A DNA stretch of 32,828 nt from Candidatus Zhuqueibacterota bacterium (lineage in GTDB: Bacteria > Zhuqueibacterota > Zhuqueibacteria > Zhuqueibacterales > Zhuqueibacteraceae). The stretch is from NCBI GenBank assembly GCA_022616415.1, contig JAKEEU010000064.1, positions 1 to 32,828 on the forward strand, in the 5' to 3' direction. The notes beneath the pieces were generated by a model. It did no database searches. It was not told where the DNA came from and saw nothing but the letters and a program-made list of their open reading frames with translations. The position numbers and the translations under genes were made by a program. Of the stretch, positions 15,084 to 22,027 are shown one piece after another (within the stretch, counting starts at the first letter, position 1; each line of letters begins with the position of its first letter).

Positions 15084-16131
15084 CCTGCGAGCGCGGCTGC
15101 GCCGCGTCGATCAGGAAAAACTGTGGACGTATATTCTGACGACGATTCTGGTTCTGGCCATATATGTCGTCGTGCGCCAGTTGACGTTTCCGGAACCGCA
15201 GTTCGACGTGGCCAAGTTCGCCGAAATCGATTTTACCAAATTTCAGCCGCTCAAGCCCGAAGCCAAAAAGGAAAACAAGCCGAAAGAACAAGCAAAGGTC
15301 GACCAAGCGCCGGACCCGACCAACACCGCGCCGGCGGAGATGCCGCAAGTCGATTTGACGATGTTGGAAGATTTGACGAAGATGATTGACCAGACGCCAA
15401 AAGACTTGTCGGCGTTGTCGCGCATGTCTGCGGCCACACGGTCGTTGACCATGCCGGAGCTCAACGTCGGTACGGTGAAACCCGTCTTCAATGCGCCGGT
15501 GATCCAGAATCGGCCCGGTACGATCGCGGTGCAGGGCACGCCGAGCAATGTCTACAATCCCAACCTCGAAGCCTCGAAAGCCGGCATCGGCGGTGTTCCC
15601 GGCAACAGCTATGCTACCGGCCGCACCGGCCCGGTAACCGGTCAAGAGGCGGTGAGCGCCAAAGCGGAAAAAGTTACCGTCAAAAACTTTGGCGAAGCCG
15701 ATTTGAAAAAAAATCTGCGGGAGCTTTTTCAACAGTTGGCGAAGTGGATGCGGCAGAACCCCTACGAATTTACCCCGGCGTTGAAAAGTTATATGCGCTT
15801 CAAGCCCGGCGATTTGACCGCCAGAGTCGCCATCGACGCCGGCGCGACCTCGTACGAGGTGTTCATGTTGTGCAACGAAGCTTCCGAAGATTTCGGCCTG
15901 CTGTTGGTGGCGGTAGGCGACAGCGCCAGCGCGACGTGCTTGCGTGATACCGGTTTCCGCCAGCAAAGCTTTGCTTTGAGCAAGGGCATAGCCGGCCGCA
16001 ATGAGACGCAAGAAGTGTTTGCGATGAGCATGTTGGAAGAGCGGCCGACCCGGCAAGAAACCGATAGATTTTATAGCATCTTCCTTTCGTGGTGGGAAAA
16101 AAACAAGCCAGCAGGAGGAGAACCGAAATAA
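15064..16131 (+). CDS. TonB-like single-span linker with novel C-terminal domain
   Basis: A 355-residue protein: short basic cytoplasmic N-terminus (RARLRRVDQEK), one membrane span (about 21-37), a Lys/Pro/Ala/Glu-rich stretch (about 60-95) typical of TonB or TolA periplasmic rods, a Gly/Thr/Pro-rich middle, and a folded C-terminal domain (about 205-350) with KNLRELFQQLAKWMRQNP, an alpha/beta part and a Trp-rich end (FLSWWEKN). The last domain does not look like the TonB C-terminal domain, which would have a YP..A...G..G.V motif. Position after an ExbB-like and two ExbD-like genes, with a 20-base overlap, makes it the probable periplasm-crossing output arm of the motor. Its outer-membrane partner may be the barrel at 10479 or the lipoprotein at 16134. 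Confidence 0.65.
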   Translation: MSSLVYSLRARLRRVDQEKLWTYILTTILVLAIYVVVRQLTFPEPQFDVAKFAEIDFTKFQPLKPEAKKENKPKEQAKVDQAPDPTNTAPAEMPQVDLTMLEDLTKMIDQTPKDLSALSRMSAATRSLTMPELNVGTVKPVFNAPVIQNRPGTIAVQGTPSNVYNPNLEASKAGIGGVPGNSYATGRTGPVTGQEAVSAKAEKVTVKNFGEADLKKNLRELFQQLAKWMRQNPYEFTPALKSYMRFKPGDLTARVAIDAGATSYEVFMLCNEASEDFGLLLVAVGDSASATCLRDTGFRQQSFALSKGIAGRNETQEVFAMSMLEERPTRQETDRFYSIFLSWWEKNKPAGGEPK

Positions 16132-16133
16132 TC

Positions 16134-17663
16134 ATGAAAACGCGCAGTTACAGTTTGATGGCTTTGATGCTGTTTTCAATTTATATTGCCGGATGCAGCA
16201 GCACCGGCACTTCCGTTCGCAGCTTTGACGGCAAGCGCGCGGTCAAAGTGCCGCCGGGAGTCAATCCCATCGTGGCGGTGCGGGCGGATTCCATTGCCGC
16301 CGGCCTGTTTGTGAGCATGAAGCACGAGCGCGAGGCGCAAGCGCTTTTCGAGCAAGGACGGCGCCATTACGAGGTGAGCGATTCGATGTGGGCCGTTCTC
16401 GATGCCGCCAAGAAATCGCCGGTCAAGTCCGTGAGCAAGGACGATTCGCTGGCGGCGGTGAAAGAAACGATCACCGGCGCCGTGAAGCTGAACGAGGCCG
16501 CACAAAATCTGCAAAATTATGACCGCACGCAGGAGCAGCGCCTGATCATTCAAGCCAGCTATAATTTGAAAGAAGCCCAGAAAAGCCTCGAAAAATCGGT
16601 GCAGCTCAATCCGTTCAATGCGCAAGTCCAGAACTATCTTGCGTTGACCTATAAGCTGCTGGCCGGGCGTTTTCCCAAGGAAATGTCGTACGAAAAATCC
16701 CTGCGCATCTGGGGAACCTTGGCGCGCCTTGAGCCGGGCGAGGCCGGACATCATTATAATCTCGGGTCTGTTTTTTTAGCGGCCGGCCAATGGGCGGAGG
16801 CGCTCGACAATTTCAAAAAATGTGAAGAAGTGCTCCAGGCCTCCGCCGAATTCAATCCGCAGCGCCTGGCCAATCCTGCGCTGCCGGCGGAAGCCAGCAT
16901 GGATACGACTACGCTGTTTTTGGCAGCTTATTATCAGGCGCAAGCCGCCGTCAAGCTGTTTGACGACAAGACTGCTTTGGAAAGCTTGAACCGCGCCAAA
17001 AAGTCGACGAACGTTCCGCAAAATATCGAAGCCGTTGAATCGACGATGAAGTGGATCAATTGGGACGACGGCAATATATTCGGCGCGGTCATGCGCGACT
17101 CGGCGAATGCGCTTGTTAACCAGGGCAAGCTGGTTGAAGCCGCCAAAATTTATGAAGATCTCATCAACCGCATTTTGAAGACTCAGCGCACCAAAGACGA
17201 AGTAAGCTGGACTTGCGCCACGATTGAGTTCACCTCGCTCAACCGCAAAGCGGGCGCGGTGGCGCGATTGTACGAGGTGGTTCGCAACATTCCCAAAGAC
17301 ACCGACGGCGCCCCCATCGACACCACTTATAAAACTTACTTCGATGCTTATGGCACCATGTGCCACAACCTGGGAACCGACACTTTGCGCAGCGACCGCA
17401 AGCTGGCTTACACTTATTTTTCGCAGGCGGCTGAAATCAATTGGAAGGGCCGCGGCAAAAGCTATCTGTCGATGACCGAACTAACAAGAGGAAACCCGGA
17501 GTTGATGGTGGCCAATGGCGAGAAAGCCATGGCGTTGACCGGGCAACTGACGCCTGACGAATTGCAGTCTCTCTACAAGCTGCTGGTGGACGGCTACCGC
17601 CGTTTGCGCCAGCCGGAAAAGGCGAGATTCTACTTCGACAAAGTCAGAAGCGCTAATGAATAA
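16134..17663 (+). CDS. TPR-rich lipoprotein
   Basis: A 509-residue lipoprotein. The start at 16134 is chosen because it gives a proper signal peptide, MKTRSYSLMALMLFSIY, ending in the lipobox IAGC (Cys21), and GGAGGAG lies upstream; the longer frame from 16089 lies inside the previous gene. The mature part is helical with TPR-type repeats, for example NPFNAQVQNYLALTYKLLAG, HHYNLGSVFLAAGQWAEALD, LVNQGKLVEAAKIYEDLIN and the C-terminal YRRLRQPEKARFYFDKV. It probably sits on the periplasmic face of the outer membrane as an assembly scaffold. A TPR lipoprotein next to a TolQ/TolR motor also occurs in the Myxococcus Glt machinery (GltE); similarity here is by architecture only, not by detailed sequence. 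Confidence 0.8.
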   Translation: MKTRSYSLMALMLFSIYIAGCSSTGTSVRSFDGKRAVKVPPGVNPIVAVRADSIAAGLFVSMKHEREAQALFEQGRRHYEVSDSMWAVLDAAKKSPVKSVSKDDSLAAVKETITGAVKLNEAAQNLQNYDRTQEQRLIIQASYNLKEAQKSLEKSVQLNPFNAQVQNYLALTYKLLAGRFPKEMSYEKSLRIWGTLARLEPGEAGHHYNLGSVFLAAGQWAEALDNFKKCEEVLQASAEFNPQRLANPALPAEASMDTTTLFLAAYYQAQAAVKLFDDKTALESLNRAKKSTNVPQNIEAVESTMKWINWDDGNIFGAVMRDSANALVNQGKLVEAAKIYEDLINRILKTQRTKDEVSWTCATIEFTSLNRKAGAVARLYEVVRNIPKDTDGAPIDTTYKTYFDAYGTMCHNLGTDTLRSDRKLAYTYFSQAAEINWKGRGKSYLSMTELTRGNPELMVANGEKAMALTGQLTPDELQSLYKLLVDGYRRLRQPEKARFYFDKVRSANE

Positions 17664-17696
17664 ATTTCGTATTTTGAAGCTTAACGAGGTGTGGAT

Positions 17697-18398
17697 ATGA
17701 AACGCAAAAATATGGTTGTGGGTGGAAAATTGGAAGCGGTGCTGCTCGTGCTGGCGGTCTGGGCGCTGCCTGCCTTTGCCCAGCTCACTGACGAGGTTTT
17801 GGTGACGCGCAAGACCGTGCCGGTGGCAACAATTAGAGACAAGGCCACGATCAAATTTTTTGTCGAGCAATATTTTATTACCGAAGATAAAATCGACAGC
17901 ATGGAGGTGATCGACATTCTCGGCGACGGCTTCAACGAAAAGGACGTGCTCGAGGTTTATCCCTCCAAGCGGATCTATAACTTGAGCGAGTCGGATACCG
18001 CGCTCGCCGTCATGCGCAACTGGCAGCGCATGAACTTTATCACTGTGGTCGGCTCGAAGACCGGGCGCGGTGAATTTGTCACGAAGACCAACTACGTAGC
18101 GGCTGGTAACATGTTTTTGGGCCTGGTTCGTCTCTTGGAAAGAAATTACGTCGGCAAAAAATTGAAGCTGCAGTTCGATTTCGACGGCACGGATAATGGA
18201 GTGGCCACGCTTAACGTTTGGGGCTTCCACGACCGCGACGAGCTGCTCAAACCGCCGGAATCGGGAGAACAATTCGCGCACGATTTGATTTTTTACACGC
18301 GCACCGATACAGTGTACGTGGAGAAGCCGGTTTACGACGTGATCTACATCGAGCAGACGGTGACCGACACGGTGTACGTCAAACGCGGTGGACCGTAA
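17697..18398 (+). CDS. Secreted protein of unknown function, last gene of the motor block
   Basis: A 233-residue protein, taken from the ATG at 17697 because GAGG lies seven bases upstream; a GTG at 17691 is in frame. The signal peptide is MKRKNM through LPAFAQ (about residue 29). The mature protein begins with alternating beta and helix segments (DEVLVTRKTVPVATIRDKA, KFFVEQYFITEDKIDSMEVI) and ends in a repetitive strand-rich tail with DTVYVEKPVYDVIYIEQ and TDTVYVKR. Such 'DTVYV' tails often lead into periplasmic stalks or OmpA-type domains, but no such domain follows. I do not recognise a family. Being 33 bases downstream of the TPR lipoprotein gene and followed at once by a terminator hairpin, it is most likely a periplasmic component of the same machine. 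Confidence 0.6.
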   Translation: MKRKNMVVGGKLEAVLLVLAVWALPAFAQLTDEVLVTRKTVPVATIRDKATIKFFVEQYFITEDKIDSMEVIDILGDGFNEKDVLEVYPSKRIYNLSESDTALAVMRNWQRMNFITVVGSKTGRGEFVTKTNYVAAGNMFLGLVRLLERNYVGKKLKLQFDFDGTDNGVATLNVWGFHDRDELLKPPESGEQFAHDLIFYTRTDTVYVEKPVYDVIYIEQTVTDTVYVKRGGP

Positions 18399-18419
18399 CC
18401 CAGACTGCCAGTCTGGGTT
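18397..18419 (+). terminator. Perfect hairpin ending the motor operon
   Basis: AACCCAGACT, loop GCC and AGTCTGGGTT form a 10-bp perfect stem that overlaps the TAA stop codon of the last gene. Only three T's follow, so it may act as a weak intrinsic terminator or an RNA 3'-end stabiliser. Confidence 0.6.
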
Positions 18420-18872
18420 TGGATGATTTAGTTGTGAGAGATATTAGGTAAGTGATAGACACGCAATGGTTTCTCGGATTGGGGAGAACACAAATAAGCG
18501 CTACGCCCCTCATCAAAGCACCAGCGATCAAGGGGAAATTGGCCGTGCTGGCGCGAGAACAGAATAATTCCTGGCTGCGCCCACAGGCGTTCGAGTGTCG
18601 CATACGACACCGGCACCCGCAAAAACGCCAGCGACCACCGCAAGCGCAGCACCAGCCAGGAAGTGATGAAGAAGAGACGGCTTTTTTGTTTCATCATAGA
18701 CGATTCATCATTGTGCTCTTGCAATTTACAACAAAATTGTCAACGATGCAAGCTGATTGTTGAGGAGGGTTCATTCAAAATTAATGCTCAAACACAATCT
18801 GCTTAACAAGCGTCCGGACGGTGCTTTTTAGTTGGCTAAGATACTGCCCAGTTTTTGCTCGTTTTTTTAACC
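18420..18872. other. Intergenic stretch, no supported gene
   Basis: Between the operon-ending hairpin and the promoter of the Fpg-like gene. A minus-strand frame (18428-18724) contains a basic/aromatic segment (SWLVLRLRWSLAFLRVPVS, then TLERLWAQPG) that faintly recalls transglutaminase-like B2 proteins of lasso peptide clusters, but there is no ribosome site, no conserved catalytic motif and no partner gene. It may be a decayed gene fragment; otherwise I see nothing here. Confidence 0.3.
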
Positions 18873-18901
18873 TTGCATCCACCCCGCCATTTTGCTATAT
18901 T
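18873..18901 (+). promoter_or_regulatory. Promoter of the Fpg-like gene
   Basis: TTGCAT (18873-18878) and TATATT (18896-18901) are 17 bases apart, placing transcription start near 18908, about 30 bases before the ATG at 18940. A strong match in a region otherwise free of genes. Confidence 0.6.
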
Positions 18902-18939
18902 CCTACCATTGTTTTTTGTCTCACAACTGATCATTTTTT

Positions 18940-19809
18940 ATGCCCGAATTGCCCGACCTCATTTACCTCGAAAAACGCCTGTCCCCGTTGCTGGCGGGAC
19001 AGCGCATTACAGGCGCCGAAGTCAAAGAGCCGGTTGTGATTCGCATGCTCCTGCCGGGCGATTTTGCAACGGCGTTGAGCGGCGCTGAATTTGTCGGAGT
19101 TCGCCGTCACGGCCCCTTTCTCGTTTTTGCGCTCTCCGGAGAACGCGAGCTGGTCATTCACCCGATGCTCGCCGGACGCTTCCAATGGACGACGCCCGGC
19201 GAGAAAACCTCAACGGGACTCGCGTTCTCTTTGGAATGCGAATCGGCAGACGGCAGCACGGCGCTCCATTGCCTGCACTATCTCGACGACAAGAAAATGG
19301 GGAAAGTCTATCTCACGCACCGCGGAGAATACGGCCCAATTCCAAAGTTTGACGAGCAGGGACCGAATTTGCTCTCGCCCGAATTTACGCTCGAATATTT
19401 TCAGCAGCAGATAAAAAAATCCCGCAAGCAGGTTCGCGTTCTGATCATGGAGCAAGCCGTGGTAAGCTGCATCGGCAATGCGTATGCGGACGAGATTCTG
19501 TTTTGCGCCGGCATTCACCCGAAGACGTTTTGCTACCAGCTTGACGATATGGAGATTGCCAAACTGCACCAGTGCATCATCGAGGTGATGCGCTGGGGCC
19601 TCGACGAAGTTGAAAAGGCCAATCCGCCGCTGCACATGAAAGCGCGGGATCACGTGCGCGTGCGCAATCGCAAAGACCAGCCCTGTCCACGCTGCGGCAC
19701 GAAAATCCGCCGCGCCGGCGTGCGCGGCTTCGACACGTTTTTTTGCCCCACCTGCCAGCCTTTGAAACGCGAGCAGTTTATCGATTGGAGAAAGGTTTCT
19801 AAAGCGTAA
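18940..19809 (+). CDS. Fpg/MutM-family DNA glycosylase-like protein
   Basis: A 289-residue base-excision-repair type protein. MPELPD at the N-terminus supplies the catalytic Pro2 and Glu3; the H2TH element is visible as GNAYADEILFCAGIHPKT; the C-terminal zinc finger has C249, C252, C269 and C272 (CPRCGT and FFCPTCQ). Family members excise oxidised purines such as 8-oxoguanine and cut the strand by beta,delta-elimination. Two usual residues appear changed: the Lys of the beta-hairpin RRGKYL is replaced by Pro59 in RRHGPFLVF, and the zinc-finger Arg before TFFC reads as Phe264 in GFDTFFC. It may belong to a divergent subfamily with altered substrate or reduced activity. It has its own promoter and is followed after 16 bases by the transporter gene, probably in the same transcript. 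Confidence 0.85.
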   Translation: MPELPDLIYLEKRLSPLLAGQRITGAEVKEPVVIRMLLPGDFATALSGAEFVGVRRHGPFLVFALSGERELVIHPMLAGRFQWTTPGEKTSTGLAFSLECESADGSTALHCLHYLDDKKMGKVYLTHRGEYGPIPKFDEQGPNLLSPEFTLEYFQQQIKKSRKQVRVLIMEQAVVSCIGNAYADEILFCAGIHPKTFCYQLDDMEIAKLHQCIIEVMRWGLDEVEKANPPLHMKARDHVRVRNRKDQPCPRCGTKIRRAGVRGFDTFFCPTCQPLKREQFIDWRKVSKA

Positions 19810-19825
19810 AACGGAATTGTAAAAA

Positions 19826-21256
19826 TTGAAAAACGTTCCATTTGTTTTGGCTCAATATAAAGCGCTGTGGCGACATACCGGACGGTTGGCGGCGTTCGCC
19901 CTCGCCGGGTTGATTTATTGGTTGATTGCCTCACTGCCGGCGCCGGCCGATTTGCAGCCGCAAGCCATGAAGGCCGTGGCCATCTTTGCCGTTTGCATTT
20001 TTTTTTATGTCACCAACATCATCCCGTTGATGATCACGAGCCTGCTGGCGGTGATTTTGTTTCCGCTGACCGGTGTGTTGGATTCCAAGACCACCTTTGC
20101 GTTATTCGGCAATCAGGTGGTTTTTTTTATCCTCGGCGCGTTCATTCTTGCCTCGCCGTTCATACGCAGCGGCCTCTCGAAACGCATTGCGCTGGCGGTG
20201 TTGCGACGCTTCGGCAACACGCCTCGCCGCCTCCTGCTCGGCATTTTGCTCTTCCCCGCCTTTCTCTCCTGCTGGATGTCCGAGCACGCCGTGGCCGCGA
20301 TGATGTTCCCGATCGTGCTCGAGATCACCGACTGTCTCGACCTGTCTCCGCGGACCAGCCGTTTTGGCAAGGCCATTTTTTTGACAATGGCGGCCGGCTG
20401 CATCATCGGCGGCATCACCACGTTTTTAGGCGGGGGCCGCGCGCCGCTGGCCATTGGCATTTTGCGCGAAGCCACGGGACAGACGGTCGATTTCATTCCC
20501 TGGGCGTTGGCGGCTTTGCCCACGACGATTTTGTTGCTGATATTGGCGTACTATTTGTTTCTTTTTCTCTATCCACCGGAAGTGCAGGACGTGGCGCACG
20601 TGCAGGAGATGCTGGAACGGCGCCGGCGCGAATTGGGTAAAATCTCCTCGCGCGAGATCGGCGTCGGCCTGTTGATGCTGGCCACGATTTTGGCGTGGAT
20701 GTTTTATGGCAAGCAATTCGGCCTGGCCAATATCGCCATCATCGCTGTCATCATGGCGTTTGTGTTCAAGCTGACGGAATGGCGCCAAGTCGAAGAAGAC
20801 GTGAACTGGGGAATTTTTCTGATGTATGGCGGAGCGATTTGCCTGGGCTACGCGATGGAGAAAACCGGCGGCGCCGAATGGCTCGCGCGCAACACCCTTG
20901 GTCCGGTGGTGCACTCCCCGGTTTTGCTTATTGCCGCGATTTCTTTTTTTTCCATCGCATTGACGGAGATGATTAGCAACTCCGCCGTGGTGGCGCTGTT
21001 GATGCCGGTGGCGCTCACGATGGGCCGCGACCTCGGCATTGATCCGAGCATCATGACGATGGTGGTGGCAATCCCGAGCGGCTTGGCGTTCATGTTCCCG
21101 ATGGGCACGCCGGCCACTGCCATTGCTTTTTCTTCCGGTTTTCTCACCATGCGGGACACGATGCGCACGGGGCTGGTGTTGTTTCCAGCCGGGTGGCTGA
21201 TTTTCAATTTGTCCGTGCATTTTATCTGGCCGTGGATTGGGTTTCAAGTGCCATGA
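19826..21256 (+). CDS. SLC13/DASS-type sodium-coupled anion transporter
   Basis: A 476-residue integral membrane protein with about eleven hydrophobic spans, starting at a TTG. The family's two pseudo-symmetric Ser-Asn-Thr loops are both visible but modified: the first reads CWMSEHAVAAMMFP (SNT replaced by SEH) and the second MISNSAVVALLMPVAL (SNS). The end of the protein has the typical SGLAFMFPMGTPATAIAFSSG. SLC13 proteins import di- or tricarboxylates or sulfate with sodium; the altered first loop means the substrate cannot be predicted. The gene begins 16 bases after the Fpg-like gene, so cotranscription is likely, though no functional link is obvious. Confidence 0.85.
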   Translation: MKNVPFVLAQYKALWRHTGRLAAFALAGLIYWLIASLPAPADLQPQAMKAVAIFAVCIFFYVTNIIPLMITSLLAVILFPLTGVLDSKTTFALFGNQVVFFILGAFILASPFIRSGLSKRIALAVLRRFGNTPRRLLLGILLFPAFLSCWMSEHAVAAMMFPIVLEITDCLDLSPRTSRFGKAIFLTMAAGCIIGGITTFLGGGRAPLAIGILREATGQTVDFIPWALAALPTTILLLILAYYLFLFLYPPEVQDVAHVQEMLERRRRELGKISSREIGVGLLMLATILAWMFYGKQFGLANIAIIAVIMAFVFKLTEWRQVEEDVNWGIFLMYGGAICLGYAMEKTGGAEWLARNTLGPVVHSPVLLIAAISFFSIALTEMISNSAVVALLMPVALTMGRDLGIDPSIMTMVVAIPSGLAFMFPMGTPATAIAFSSGFLTMRDTMRTGLVLFPAGWLIFNLSVHFIWPWIGFQVP

Positions 21257-21416
21257 GCTGTTTGCTCGTTACTGGTCGCTGGTGGCTGGTTTTCCGTTTA
21301 TCAAGATGTCATGGCGAGGAGTTTTGTTTAAATTGATGACGATGAGTTGAAAGCATGGTTGACGAAGGTATCCACGTTTTGCTTTTTTTCGTTGCGAAAT
21401 TCAGGCGTTTTTATTT

Positions 21417-21440
21417 GTTGCAGTTCTCTTTTCGTTGCAA
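21417..21440 (+). repeat. Dispersed 24-nt GTTGC repeat, copy 1
   Basis: GTTGCAGTTCTC followed by TTTTCGTTGCAA, 22 bases before the start of the UspA-like gene. Other copies lie at 24851-24874 and, inverted, at 29828-29851. Differences among copies are confined to three positions. Confidence 0.6.
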
Positions 21441-21462
21441 GATTTCAATGAGAGATCTCATC

Positions 21463-21930
21463 ATGCCAAAGATCATGTTGCTGCTGTCGTTCCTGCGCCG
21501 CTCGCCCAAGTGCATTGAACTGGCGCTGCAAATCGCCGCCGAGCGAAAATCCGAATTGATCGTACTGTTCGTGCTCGATATGGAAGTGCCGCGCACGGTA
21601 ACACGCAAGCTCACCGAGGAGGGCTGGCTGGGCGGCAAGCCGTCGGAGCAATTTCTCCAAGCGTTGTGCCGGGAATATCACGAGCAGGCACAAACGAAAA
21701 TTCAGGAGGTGGAAGAAGCCGCGGCTGCCAAGGGCATTCCGGTGCGGTCCTTTTCGCGCCAGGGTCATTTGGTGGAAGAAGCGTTGTCATTGCTCGCACA
21801 AGAGAAAATAGATCTGATCATCGTCACGCGGCGCAAACGATCGCGCCTGTCGCGATTTTTTTTCGGCTCGGCGGTGGCGAATTTAATGCGGCGCGCCCCG
21901 TGTCCGGTGCGGGTGATTGATGAAGAATAA
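21463..21930 (+). CDS. UspA-like universal stress protein
   Basis: A 155-residue cytoplasmic protein with the Usp alpha/beta fold: MPKIMLLLSFLRRSPKCIELAL at the start, ELIVLFVLDME as strand two, EKIDLIIVTRRKRSRLSRFFFGS near the end and APCPVRVI as the last strand. ATP-binding Usp proteins carry G-x2-G-x9-G-S/T in the penultimate region; here the first two glycines are replaced (RRKRSRL) while GS is kept, so ATP binding is doubtful. The start at 21463 is chosen over the ATG at 21448 and longer extensions because homologues begin at this methionine and GAGAT stands seven bases upstream. The protein converges with the TonB-dependent receptor gene. Confidence 0.82.
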   Translation: MPKIMLLLSFLRRSPKCIELALQIAAERKSELIVLFVLDMEVPRTVTRKLTEEGWLGGKPSEQFLQALCREYHEQAQTKIQEVEEAAAAKGIPVRSFSRQGHLVEEALSLLAQEKIDLIIVTRRKRSRLSRFFFGSAVANLMRRAPCPVRVIDEE

Positions 21931-22027
21931 GGCGTGTATCGGCCACGAAGTGAACGGCGGCGCTGCTGTGATTGATGGGGGTTGGTGAGCCCTCCAAATT
22001 TTCCACCACGACAAAATAAAACGTATC

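Noticed and set aside
15058..16056. 332-residue minus-strand open frame opposite the TonB-like linker gene
   Set aside because: Same kind of antisense shadow; low-complexity Arg/His/Phe-rich translation and no recognisable domain.
18428..18724. Minus-strand frame resembling the start of a lasso-peptide B2 protein
   Set aside because: No Cys-His-Asp catalytic region, no precursor or B1 gene, TTG start without ribosome site.
21257..21350. CTGGTCGCTGGTGGCTGGT-like stretch after the SLC13 gene
   Set aside because: Only two or three imperfect units; too short to call a repeat.
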